Shown: positions 50,735-58,832 of the stretch, piece after piece
Numbering within the stretch: position 1 is the first letter of the stretch
Layout of the letters: each line of letters starts with the position of its first letter
DNA from: Rhodobacteraceae bacterium EhC02
GTDB lineage: Bacteria; Pseudomonadota; Alphaproteobacteria; Rhodobacterales; Rhodobacteraceae
DNA length: 64,000 nt
Reading direction: 5' to 3'
Assembly: GCA_001650895.1 (NCBI GenBank)
Contig: LXYH01000001.1
Location: forward strand, 57,233 to 121,232
The notes under the pieces: generated by a model
The model's database searches: none
What the model was told of the DNA's origin: nothing
Seen by the model: only the letters and a program-made list of their open reading frames with translations
Made by a program: the position numbers and the translations under genes

Positions 50735-51337
50735 CTACGCCGTTTCAGCCGCCTGGAAGGCCGCTCTCGCCTCAAGCCGATCGGCATAGGCCGAGAGGTT
50801 AGGCAGATTGGAAAAATCTGCTCCAAGACGTCGCGCCATAATGACCGCATGCCCGGTGATTGTATCCGCAATTGTAAAGTCGCCAGCCAGGAACTCCCGC
50901 CCTTCCATATGGTGCTCGACCGCCGCGAGCGTGCGGTTCAAAAGCTTGAGCGCGCGCATCGCGATTTCGTCATTGCGGCGTTCAGGCGGCAGAAGGACGG
51001 TTTCCACCACATAGTTGTTGATCGGCGGCATGATCATGCCCTCGGCATAGTGCAGCCATTGCAGGTATTCGGCAAAGTTTCCGGCCTCGGGACCGGGTGC
51101 CAGCTCAGGCGCATGTTTGGCCGCCAGATACTGCGCAATCGCGGTGCTCTCGCTGATCGTGACATCGCCATCAACCAGCGTCGGCACGCGTCCGTTGGGG
51201 TTTATCGCTGTGTAATCAGGGGCACGCATTTCTTTCTGCCCCAGTTGGAACTTTTCAAGTTCATAGGGCAGACCGATTTCTTCCAACAGCCAAACAGTTC
51301 GTACGGCGCGCGACTGAGGTGCAAAATAGACTTTCAT
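50735..51337 (-). CDS. Glutathione S-transferase
   Basis: A 200-residue GST: MKVYFAPQSRAVRTVWLLEEIGLPYELEKF with a Ser at position 9 as candidate glutathione activator, NPNGRVPTLVDGDVTISESTAIAQYLAAKH (cis-Pro, Glu-Ser binding pair), and a helical C-terminal domain. ATG 51337 has GAGGGG about 6 nt upstream. Divergent from an HxlR regulator; the gap holds two palindromes (51413-51451). Probably cotranscribed with the SDR gene. Confidence 0.93.
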   Translation of the reverse strand: MKVYFAPQSRAVRTVWLLEEIGLPYELEKFQLGQKEMRAPDYTAINPNGRVPTLVDGDVTISESTAIAQYLAAKHAPELAPGPEAGNFAEYLQWLHYAEGMIMPPINNYVVETVLLPPERRNDEIAMRALKLLNRTLAAVEHHMEGREFLAGDFTIADTITGHAVIMARRLGADFSNLPNLSAYADRLEARAAFQAAETA

Positions 51338-51412
51338 ACAATTCCCCTCAAACATGTTCCGAATACGACAGCGCCATGGGCGTCCCGATTGGATTTGATT
51401 GACAAGCAGGAG

Positions 51413-51451
51413 ACTTCAACTTTAGAAGTTAGTCAATTCAAAAATTGAAGT
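51413..51451. promoter_or_regulatory. Palindromic operator in the GST/HxlR gap
   Basis: AACTT-TAG-AAGTT (51418-51430) and TCAATT-CAAA-AATTGA (51433-51448) lie within an outer ACTTCAA (51413-51419) ... TTGAAGT (51445-51451) pair. A likely HxlR binding site controlling both directions. Confidence 0.6.
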
Positions 51452-51459
51452 GATGCCTC

Positions 51460-51939
51460 ATGAGCCGCTCTGACCTTCCGTCGCAAACCTGTACCATTGC
51501 GCGCGCCGTCGCGCAGGTGGGCGACGAATGGACGCTTCTGATTGTGCGGGAAATGTTCCTGCGCACCCGCCGCTTTGACGATTTCCTACGCCTCACGGGC
51601 ATGTCGTCCCACCTTCTGTCACTGCGTTTGAAAAAACTGGAAGCGCAGGGGTTGATCCGGCGCGAGCCTTATTCCGAGCGCCCGCCACGCCATGAATACC
51701 GCCTGACCGAGAAAGGTCGCGATTTGTGGACGGTCATCATCGCGCTGAAACAATGGGGCGATCGCTGGTTGAGCGCCGAGGATACGCCCTTGCAGATCGT
51801 CCACAAGACCTGCGGTCAAGTCACCAAACCACAAATGACCTGCCCGGATTGTGGCGAACCGATTGAAGCCCACGACGCCGAGGCCAGGTTATCCCAACCC
51901 TTTGAACTGGAACGACAAGCCGCAAGGCGTGCGCCGTGA
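51460..51939 (+). CDS. HxlR-family transcriptional regulator
   Basis: A 159-residue winged-helix regulator. The family core is CTIARAVAQVGDEWTLLIVREMFLRTRRFDDFLRLTGMSSHLLSLRLKKLEAQGLIRREPY (about residues 11-72), with the N-terminal Cys that senses electrophiles in several members. A C-terminal extension has CGQ...MTCPDCGEP (about 116-135), a possible zinc ribbon. Divergent from the GST-SDR genes and upstream of an enoyl-CoA hydratase gene; probably represses both until an aldehyde or quinone is present. Confidence 0.9.
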   Translation: MSRSDLPSQTCTIARAVAQVGDEWTLLIVREMFLRTRRFDDFLRLTGMSSHLLSLRLKKLEAQGLIRREPYSERPPRHEYRLTEKGRDLWTVIIALKQWGDRWLSAEDTPLQIVHKTCGQVTKPQMTCPDCGEPIEAHDAEARLSQPFELERQAARRAP

Positions 51940-51960
51940 AAACTGCCAGAGGTCAAATCC

Positions 51961-52746
51961 ATGGACTATGAAACACTTCGCCTCAAAATTGCCGGTGGCA
52001 TCGCGATAATCACCTTGGATCGCAAGGACAACCCCGCCAACGCGTTGAATGCGCGCATGGCCGAAGAGTTGTTTGACGTAGGTGTGCGATGCGGGGCCCC
52101 AGACGTGCGCGCCGTGATCGTCAACGCAACTGGGAAGATGTTTTGCGGCGGCGGCGATCTTGCCGAAATGGACGCCGCCCCCGACAAACCCGCGCATCTG
52201 ACCCGAATGGCCACGCTGCTGCATGCAGGGTTGATCCGGCTTGCCCGGATCGACGCACCGGTCATCATGGCAGTGAACGGAACCGCGGGCGGCGGCGGGT
52301 TCTCGATGGTATTATCTGGCGACTATGTCATCGCGTCGGAAAGGGCCAAGTTCGTCTCGGCCTATACGTCCTCCGGGCTCACGCCGGACGGATCGTCGAC
52401 CTACTATCTGGCGAAACATGTCGGTTTGCTGCGGGCAAAGGAGCTGATGCTGACAAACCGCGTCCTGACGGCTGCCGAGGCTCAGTCCTGGGGGTTGGTC
52501 AACAGGGTGGTGCCCCCAGAGACTGTGATGGACGAGGCCTGTGCGATGGCACAGCAAATAGCATCCGGGCCGACAAAGGCGTTTGGCGGCGTCAAAAGGC
52601 TGCTGGACACGGCATTTTCAGATGGCCTGGAAACCCAGCTGGATCGCGAGACGCGATCCATCGCCGACATGATGCGCACCAACGACGGGCCAGCCGGGAT
52701 CGCGGCTTTTCTGGCTAAGGAAACGCCCCGGTTCGAGGGGACGTGA
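51961..52746 (+). CDS. Enoyl-CoA hydratase/isomerase, PaaG-like
   Basis: A 261-residue crotonase-fold enzyme acting on acyl-CoA thioesters. The two oxyanion segments are MFCGGGDLAEM (about 60-70) and GTAGGGGFSM (about 104-113). The catalytic region is SSGLTPDGSSTYYLAKHVG, where Asp rather than Glu is present, as in PaaG-type isomerases. It starts 21 nt after the HxlR gene, so the two are in one transcript. It may process the CoA ester made by the ligase encoded at 43386. Confidence 0.9.
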   Translation: MDYETLRLKIAGGIAIITLDRKDNPANALNARMAEELFDVGVRCGAPDVRAVIVNATGKMFCGGGDLAEMDAAPDKPAHLTRMATLLHAGLIRLARIDAPVIMAVNGTAGGGGFSMVLSGDYVIASERAKFVSAYTSSGLTPDGSSTYYLAKHVGLLRAKELMLTNRVLTAAEAQSWGLVNRVVPPETVMDEACAMAQQIASGPTKAFGGVKRLLDTAFSDGLETQLDRETRSIADMMRTNDGPAGIAAFLAKETPRFEGT

Positions 52747-52812
52747 ACCAGTCTGACGGCATCTCAGCGAGATGCGTATCAGACAACGTTTCAAACAAAG
52801 ACAGGGGCAGAA

Positions 52813-54036
52813 ATGAAGACAGATGAAGAGCAGACACCAGGCCTTCGGGCGGCCATTTTGGCTGGGTGCATGGTGGCCTTTCTGGGCTTTGGATTTGCCG
52901 CCACGTTTGGTGTTTTTCTGACGCCCATGTCTCAGGACCTTGGCTGGGGTCGCGAGGTATTCTCTCTTTCCGTCGCAGTCCAGCTTCTCACCTGGGGATT
53001 TGCCCAACCCATCGCCGGGGCGATTGCAGACAGGTTTGGAACGGCGCGGGTTCTTGCCTTTGGCGCAATATGCGCAGGTATCGGATTTGCCCTGCGCGGG
53101 ATGACGACCGATCCGACATTATTTGTTCTGACCGGCATTCTGGTCGGTGCAGGTACCGGAGCGGCCTCGTTTCCGATCGTGATCGGCGCCCTGGGCAAGA
53201 TCGTGCGCGCAGAACGCAGAAGTTTCATCTTGGGACTTGGGACCGCTGCGGCTTCGCTTGGGATGTTTGTCGCGGCGCCCACGGCGACAACGATGATTGG
53301 CACGATCGGATGGCCGACCGCGCTGATCGTGATCGGAGGCAGTTTCGCACTCATCCTGCCTTTCCTGATCTTCATCGCGCGCGTGGCAAAGCCGACCGCG
53401 ACCGGTTCCAGCGCGGGTGATTTCGGCCACGCAGTGTCGATTGCCTTCACCGACCGGAGTTATTTGTGCTTGTTCTTCGGCTTTTTCGTTTGCGGGTTTC
53501 ACGTGGCCTTTATCCAGACCCATTTGCCAGCCTATCTCATGGACCTTGGCCTTGCAGCATCTATCGGGGCTTGGTCGCTGGCATTGATTGGCTTGTTCAA
53601 CATTGCGGGATCTTTCTTCGCGGGTTGGTCGGGCCAGAAGCTTTCCAAAAAAGCGGTTTTGAGCGGCATTTACTTCGCGCGCGCCGTGGTGATTGCGCTG
53701 TTTATTCTGGTGCCGGTCACAGAGGCGAGTGTTCTGGTGTTCTCGGCCGTTATGGGGCTGCTCTGGCTTTCAACAGTACCATTGACGATGGGGCTGGTGG
53801 CGCAGACACAAGGGTTGAAGTTCCTCTCAACCTTGGCGGGCCTTGTTTTCCTCAGTCACCAAACCGGCAGTTTTGTCGGTGCCTGGCTTGGAGGTCGCAT
53901 CTATGACGTAGCACAAGACTACACGCCGATGTGGTGGGCCGCAGTGGTGCTGGGCCTGTTGGCGGCGTTGATCCACCTTCCCATTCGCGAAGAGCCGGGA
54001 CCACTTGCGCGGGTCGAAGCGGGGGCTGATGCGTGA
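52813..54036 (+). CDS. MFS transporter
   Basis: A 407-residue, twelve-helix major-facilitator permease. Loop 2-3 motif is GAIADRFGTARVLAFG (about residues 72-87), and the second half begins at about 215 with the related GWSGQKLSKKAVL loop at about 275. The monocarboxylate-like N-terminus (AAILAGCMVAFLGFGFAATFGVFLTPMSQDLGWGREVFS) suggests an organic-acid importer. It follows the enoyl-CoA hydratase by 66 nt and closes the catabolic segment. Confidence 0.9.
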   Translation: MKTDEEQTPGLRAAILAGCMVAFLGFGFAATFGVFLTPMSQDLGWGREVFSLSVAVQLLTWGFAQPIAGAIADRFGTARVLAFGAICAGIGFALRGMTTDPTLFVLTGILVGAGTGAASFPIVIGALGKIVRAERRSFILGLGTAAASLGMFVAAPTATTMIGTIGWPTALIVIGGSFALILPFLIFIARVAKPTATGSSAGDFGHAVSIAFTDRSYLCLFFGFFVCGFHVAFIQTHLPAYLMDLGLAASIGAWSLALIGLFNIAGSFFAGWSGQKLSKKAVLSGIYFARAVVIALFILVPVTEASVLVFSAVMGLLWLSTVPLTMGLVAQTQGLKFLSTLAGLVFLSHQTGSFVGAWLGGRIYDVAQDYTPMWWAAVVLGLLAALIHLPIREEPGPLARVEAGADA

Positions 54037-54266
54037 ACTGAAAGGTGGAAAGAACCAGAGTCTGCTTCGTCCCGCTTCTGAGACATCGGACGCAGTCAAA
54101 ACGAGTGGCCGGTGTTGGCAAGGGCGGTCGTTGCAGTGCGAAAGCGGACGTTGCCGCGGCGCGCGCCAGACATGAGTGGCCGTTGACAGCAGCTTTCCGG
54201 TCATCTGATGAAAAGGTGGTGTCAGACGAATTCGAACCAGCCTCAACTTGGACAGTAACACTGCCC

Positions 54267-54857
54267 CTTATGCCGCGCCGAGGCCGCGCCACTCGGCCAA
54301 GGCGGCGGCGCGGTTGAGCTTGAAATTGTCGCGCGAGTAGAGGTGGCGTTCCTGGTTGAAGTGGTTGTGAACCGAAGAGTGGACAGCGGCGAATTTCTGC
54401 AAACATCGCATCTGTCGAAAGCGGAGCATCGCACGTTCACGTCGTCGAAACGGCAGGTGGGAGTTCTCCGCCCGATTGTTCAACCAGCGACCCGTTTCCT
54501 GCTTCAAGATGTTGCCAACGGCCTTCATAGCCGCTCCGTACGACCGGAGCTTATCCGCCACCAGCACGTGCCGCTGACCCTATCGCTTCATTGGTTTCCC
54601 GAGGAATTTCAATGCAGCCTTAAGATCCCGGCGCCTGTTAACGTAACTTTCCAGCACTTCGCCTTCGTGGTCCACGGCGCGCCACAGGTAGTACCGCTCA
54701 CCGTTGATCTCCACGAAGACCTCGTCCAGATTCCAATGCCAGTTCGACCATGCACGCATTCGGTTGATCCGGTTTCGCCGGATCTCGGCAGTGAACATCG
54801 GACTAATCTGTTCAACCAGAACCGCACGGTCTCGTGGCTGACCTCGATCCCCCGCTA
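54267..54857 (-). pseudogene. IS6-family transposase remnant, frameshifted and truncated
   Basis: C-terminal and middle parts of an IS6 transposase in two frames on the minus strand: 54580-54830 (ISPMFTAEIRRNRINRMRAWSNWHWNLDEVFVEINGERYYLWRAVDHEGEVLESYV) and 54268-54567 (ADKLRSYGAAMKAVGNILKQETGRWLNNRAENSHLPFRRRERAM). The N-terminal HTH is only a stub (SHETVRFWL in another frame near 54840) and ends where the IS110-family element begins. Dead. Third remnant in the same orientation. Confidence 0.85.
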
Positions 54858-56080
54858 AAGCCAGATTAATCTGATGGTGTGGACGGCTCCACCCGAACGG
54901 CATCGCAATGTGCCATGCTGGTGCTGTTAAGAACCAACAGAGAGAGGGAGCCACCCACAATGGATATTACAACACTCGGAATCGATCTGGCCAAGTCTGT
55001 TTTCCAACTGCACGGAGTGGATGCGGATGGCACTGTTGTTTTGCAAAAGAAGCTGCGGCGCAACGCCGTGCTCGATTTTCTCGGCAAGCTCGAACCTTGC
55101 CTTATCGGGATGGAAGCCTGCGCAACCTCGCATTTCTGGGCGCGGGAGGTTGCGGCGCTCGGACATGACGTGCGCTTGATCCCGCCTGCCTATGTGAAAC
55201 CGTATGTGAAGCGGCAGAAGAACGATGCGGCCGATGCCGAAGCAATCTGCGAGGCAGTGACACGGCCCAACATGCGCTTTGTGCCGGTGAAGACTGCGGA
55301 ACAACAGGCTGTCTTGGTCCTGCACCGGTCGCGGGATTTGCTCATACGACAGAAAACCATGATCCTGAATGCCATCCGCGCCCATCTCGCGGAGTTTGGC
55401 ATTGTCACGGCTCAAGGGCCCCGCAAAATCGTCGAGATCATCGGGCGTCTGGAGGATCCGGATAACATCGAACTGCCGAGTTTTGCCCGCTCCGCACTGC
55501 TGTCGCTTGCGGCCCAGCTCAGGAGCCTCACAGAAGAGATCGTGCGGATCGAACGGCAGCTGATGGCCTGGCACCGGCAGAGCCAAGCGAGCCAGCGTCT
55601 CGAGACGATCCCGGGTGTCGGTCTCATCACAGCAACGGCGCTCGCGGCCAGCGTTCCCGATCCGAGTGTCTTCAAGTCCGGTCGCCAGTTTGCGGCCTGG
55701 CTCGGGCTGGTGCCACGACAAAACTCATCGGGTGGCAAGGAGCGATTGGGACGCGTGTCCAAGATGGGAAATGGGTACCTTCGCCGATTGTTGGTCGTTG
55801 GCGCCACATCCGTCACACGACGTGCGGCGGAGACTGACACCCGGACCGGGGCTTGGGTCAGATCCCTGCTGGAACGCAAACCTACCCGGCTCGTGACCGT
55901 GGCCATCGCCAACAAGACCGTCCGTACAGCATGGGCGTTGCTTGCAAAAGGCGAGAGTTACAAGGCCGCACTGACCATCTAACCGAAAGAGCAATACACG
56001 CGGCGCCTCAAGGTGCCATAAAGAGATGCAAGGGCAAAGATGAGTGATGATGATCGAAAGGGACCGCTGCCGGAACACCC
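54858..56080 (+). mobile_element. IS110-family insertion sequence (ends approximate)
   Basis: A complete IS110-type transposase (54960-55982) flanked by non-coding ends; the left end cuts an IS6-family remnant at about 54858. IS110 elements lack clear terminal inverted repeats, so the right end (about 56080) is an estimate. Confidence 0.7.
54960..55982 (+). CDS. IS110-family DEDD transposase
   Basis: A 340-residue site-specific recombinase-type transposase that, in this family, uses a guide (bridge) RNA from the element's non-coding end. The RuvC-like DEDD domain shows TLGIDLAKSVFQLHGVD (Asp9 region), IGMEACATSHFWA (Glu) and KNDAADAEAICEA (two Asp). The C-terminal transposase_20 part has the Ser nucleophile region IPGVGLITATALAASVPDPSVFKSGRQFAAWLGLVPRQNSSGGKERLGRVSKMGNGYLRRLLV. 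ATG 54960 fits the domain start and follows GAGAGGGAG. Confidence 0.93.
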   Translation: MDITTLGIDLAKSVFQLHGVDADGTVVLQKKLRRNAVLDFLGKLEPCLIGMEACATSHFWAREVAALGHDVRLIPPAYVKPYVKRQKNDAADAEAICEAVTRPNMRFVPVKTAEQQAVLVLHRSRDLLIRQKTMILNAIRAHLAEFGIVTAQGPRKIVEIIGRLEDPDNIELPSFARSALLSLAAQLRSLTEEIVRIERQLMAWHRQSQASQRLETIPGVGLITATALAASVPDPSVFKSGRQFAAWLGLVPRQNSSGGKERLGRVSKMGNGYLRRLLVVGATSVTRRAAETDTRTGAWVRSLLERKPTRLVTVAIANKTVRTAWALLAKGESYKAALTI

Positions 56081-56289
56081 CGTGGCATTGTCTGGGCGTT
56101 ACAGCTCGGTAATCTGATTGGGACTCGGCACGCGGACTTCATCAGGGCCAGCGGTCACATGTGCCGCGTCAACAGGTCGGACACATGACCGCACCCCGCA
56201 ACGATCGCCATCAGATCAAATTAACCCTTGCGAAAACGGAGCCGTCCACACATGACACTGCCACCGAACCGCCTCTTTGGTTGCGTTTA
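55983..56289. other. Non-coding end of IS110 element and following gap
   Basis: About 300 nt with no credible gene. The first 100 nt are the right non-coding end of the IS110-family element; the rest precedes the 3' end of the phosphoribosyltransferase gene. A bridge RNA could be encoded at one of the element ends (54858-54959 or here), but I could not fold it. Confidence 0.45.
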
Positions 56290-56922
56290 TCAGCTGCGCC
56301 CTGCCATCGGAAAAGTGCGTTCTGCCACGTAATTGTCAAAGCTTGACAGCCTTTGCGAATTTGCCTCGACTTGCCAGCGCGAGTTCGGCATGACAGCAGT
56401 GGCAACCTTATACTTCTCTCGATACCTTGTTGTATTTTCGTTAACTTCCATCGCGATTGTCACCAGACCGGCAACCTTGCCTCCCTGACGCTCGACCAGA
56501 CGAATTGCGCCATCCATCGTGCCGCCCGTTTCAACCCATTGATCGACAAGCAGAACCCTAGTGCCACTGGCAAAAGCTGGAGTCCGCATTTCCATGTCTT
56601 GTGTGCGCCCGGAATAATTGCCGTAACTTACCTTATCAGTATCAACACAAAGCTTTCCGGCTTTGCGGATCGGCAAAAAGCCACGCCCCAAACGGGCCCC
56701 CAGGGCAGCGCCAAGAACAAACCCCATGGCATCAAGCCCGGCCACCACGTCAATTTCGGCAGGATCAAGTTCGGCACATAGATCGTCGAGAAGATCTCCG
56801 AAAGCCGCTGAGTTGATATAGATTGATGTCGGATCCAACCAGGCAAACTGGGGCCCTTTGGTGTTGGGTGACATAAGTGAAAGATACCAGCGATCGTCGC
56901 GGGGCCCTTTGGCAGTGGTCAT
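56290..56922 (-). CDS. PRPP-dependent purine/pyrimidine-type phosphoribosyltransferase
   Basis: A 210-residue type I phosphoribosyltransferase that joins a nucleobase to PRPP. The PRPP loop is VLLVDQWVETGGTMDGAIRLVER (about residues 122-144), close to the adenine-PRT version with ETGGT; one of the usual paired Asp is Gln (VDQ). The hood region GLDAMGFVLGAALGARLGRGFLPIRKAGKL (about 61-90) also is APRT-like. ATG 56922 has GGGAG 7 nt upstream. It lies 61 nt after the BtpA-like gene on the same strand, in a cluster with a nucleobase deaminase. Confidence 0.88.
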   Translation of the reverse strand: MTTAKGPRDDRWYLSLMSPNTKGPQFAWLDPTSIYINSAAFGDLLDDLCAELDPAEIDVVAGLDAMGFVLGAALGARLGRGFLPIRKAGKLCVDTDKVSYGNYSGRTQDMEMRTPAFASGTRVLLVDQWVETGGTMDGAIRLVERQGGKVAGLVTIAMEVNENTTRYREKYKVATAVMPNSRWQVEANSQRLSSFDNYVAERTFPMAGRS

Positions 56923-56983
56923 TTGGATTCTCCCTCTCATGGAATTCTCGAATAAAGTGCAGGACGTTTCAGACGCCAGACCA

Positions 56984-57718
56984 TCAGTGGCGCTGTGTCT
57001 TTTCCAGCAATCTGGACAGACGCGCAGGGTCGATATTGTAAAAATCGCCCTCATAATTGATTCCGGTAGCCACAAGGATCAGATCCACAAGCGGGGCGTA
57101 GCGATGCACGTTTTCCGGCGTGACACCTGAAGCAAGCGCCAGAGGCTTGTCACCGACCGCCGCACGGAACGTTTCGATCTTGGACACGTCAGCCTCATGT
57201 CCGGTGGCAATGCCCGAGGTACAAATGACATCCATGTAAGGCACTGCCAGTCGCGCGCTATCCGCATATCTGTCTTCCGGGACCGGGCGCTGTTTTTTAA
57301 AGGCGACACCACCGATATACATCCCCTTCCAACCGCTTTCCGCGCGAACGCGCGCGATATCATCGGCATCCGTCTGAATGGTCGTCCGCTCGTCAATGCA
57401 CCCGTCATCAGCCCAATAGGCATCGAAGTCAGCACCCTCCCGCGCGAGCTCCCCAAGAATCGGGAAGGCTATGTTGCCGGGCTGCGCCAAAAAATTGATC
57501 CCCAGCCACATCTCGGGCCGCACTGCGCGAATTTCGCGCAGGATCGGCAGGAACGTTGCCACGGGGAAATCGTGATTGATCAGGAAAGCTCCGGGGCAAC
57601 CTTGCCCATCAAGAACATCAAGGTTTCTAAGCGCCTGGGCTGCATCCTGAACATGGATCACAGGCGTTACCACAGGAACGTCCGACTTCAAAAGCTGTTC
57701 AATATCCGTGCGTTTCAC
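56984..57718 (-). CDS. BtpA/SgcQ-family protein
   Basis: A 244-residue predicted TIM-barrel protein. The opening SDVPVVTPVIHVQDAAQALRNLDVLDGQGCPGAFLINHDF, LGINFLAQPG, WADDGCIDERTT, YIGGVAFKKQRPV, DVICTSGIATGHEADVSKIETFRAAVGDKPLALASGVTPENVHRYAPLVDLILVATGI are each typical of this family, whose enzymatic role is unclear. GTG 57718 is chosen from the GGGAG 8 nt upstream. Paired with a phosphoribosyltransferase and divergent from LysR, it may act on a nucleoside, sugar phosphate or related intermediate. Confidence 0.85.
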   Translation of the reverse strand: MKRTDIEQLLKSDVPVVTPVIHVQDAAQALRNLDVLDGQGCPGAFLINHDFPVATFLPILREIRAVRPEMWLGINFLAQPGNIAFPILGELAREGADFDAYWADDGCIDERTTIQTDADDIARVRAESGWKGMYIGGVAFKKQRPVPEDRYADSARLAVPYMDVICTSGIATGHEADVSKIETFRAAVGDKPLALASGVTPENVHRYAPLVDLILVATGINYEGDFYNIDPARLSRLLEKTQRH

Positions 57719-57771
57719 ACAAAATCTCCCTTTGTCAGGGAATTGGTAACCAGTGGACAAACATTTTCGAA

Positions 57772-57784
57772 ATTGATTATCAAT
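57772..57784. promoter_or_regulatory. Palindromic LysR operator in the divergent gap
   Basis: ATTGAT-T-ATCAAT (perfect, 6-bp arms) between the BtpA gene and the LysR gene. A TATAAT at 57802-57807 lies 18 nt downstream, only 7 nt before the LysR ATG, so the palindrome covers the region of a -35 box for an almost leaderless LysR transcript. Confidence 0.55.
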
Positions 57785-57814
57785 ATGTTTCCATAAAACT
57801 TTATAATAGAAATC

Positions 57815-58690
57815 ATGGTCAAGAACGTTCCCACAGATCTGCTGCGCAGTTTTGTCACCGTCGTGGATCTCGGTGGCTTCACGAAAGCCGCCGAAGCACT
57901 CGGCCGCACGCAACCGGCTATCAGCCTCCAGATCAGGCGGCTGGAAGATCTACTGCAGACAAAACTCATCAACACCACCAGTCGCCAGTTCGCACTCACT
58001 GACGCAGGCGTGGCCCTTGGACCCTATGCAAGGCAAATGCTGCGCCTGAATGACGATATCATTGGTTATTTCACCGAAGCCGCACTCGAAGGCTGGATCC
58101 GGATTGGCGTCCCAACCGATTTTTCCCATGCCTTCCTGCTGAGCGCGATTTCGACCTTCGCCTCTCAACATCCGGACGTACGCATAGAAATCGAAAGTCA
58201 GCTTTCCAAAGATCTGAGTGAAAATCTGGCAGCCGACAAGTTGGACATATGTCTGGCCATCGCACCGGATGACCATGCGCCATACCTGGTAGAAGCTGCG
58301 ACGATTGAACCTTTCTGGGTCGTGAAGGATTCCTTTCGCCTTGATCCCAGAGCGCCCCTGCCAATCTTGCGGCATCCCGATCCTTGCGAATACGCACAAC
58401 GCATGCGCAGCGCCCTGCGGCTTGCAGGGCGAAATTGGCGCACTGTGCTTGTCTCTCGGGATGTGTCGGGATTACAGAGCGCAATCCAGGCTGGCTTGGG
58501 CGCCACCGCCCTAACGCCGGCCACGCTTCTACCGGGAATGCGGATCGGCCGTGCGGATGAAGGCTTTCCGCCACTGGCGCCACTTAGGATCGGCTTGTTC
58601 TACAAACACGCCGCCTTGAGCAAGGCAGGCCACGGCCTCGCGCATCACCTGCTTGAAAAAATCCAGAAATCAGGTCAGCAAAATCATTGA
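57815..58690 (+). CDS. LysR-family regulator of the nucleobase cluster
   Basis: A 291-residue regulator: HTH about residues 5-62 (PTDLLRSFVTVVDLGGFTKAAEALGRTQPAISLQIRRLEDLL), effector domain about 90-280. ATG 57815 has no Shine-Dalgarno, and a TATAAT 7 nt upstream hints at a leaderless mRNA. It lies between the divergent PRT/BtpA genes and the downstream ABC importer, and palindromes occur on both sides, so it probably controls both units in response to the nucleobase. Confidence 0.92.
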   Translation: MVKNVPTDLLRSFVTVVDLGGFTKAAEALGRTQPAISLQIRRLEDLLQTKLINTTSRQFALTDAGVALGPYARQMLRLNDDIIGYFTEAALEGWIRIGVPTDFSHAFLLSAISTFASQHPDVRIEIESQLSKDLSENLAADKLDICLAIAPDDHAPYLVEAATIEPFWVVKDSFRLDPRAPLPILRHPDPCEYAQRMRSALRLAGRNWRTVLVSRDVSGLQSAIQAGLGATALTPATLLPGMRIGRADEGFPPLAPLRIGLFYKHAALSKAGHGLAHHLLEKIQKSGQQNH

Positions 58691-58709
58691 TAAAAATATT
58701 TTATGATTT
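58681..58709. promoter_or_regulatory. Inverted repeat before the ABC importer operon
   Basis: AAATCAT (58681-58687) and ATGATTT (58703-58709), perfect 7-bp arms, 15-nt spacer that is itself AT-rich (AAAATATTTT). It overlaps the LysR stop codon and precedes the binding-protein gene; a probable second site for the same regulator. Confidence 0.5.
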
Positions 58710-58832
58710 CATACCAAATCCAAATTTCCCAAATGAAAAAGAGTGACCCTAGTCTGGGCGGCAACCAGGAATTTGAAGGCCCGCTGCAATAAAAGGGCGC
58801 AAGAACGCGTCCTCGCCCAACAAGGAGACGAC

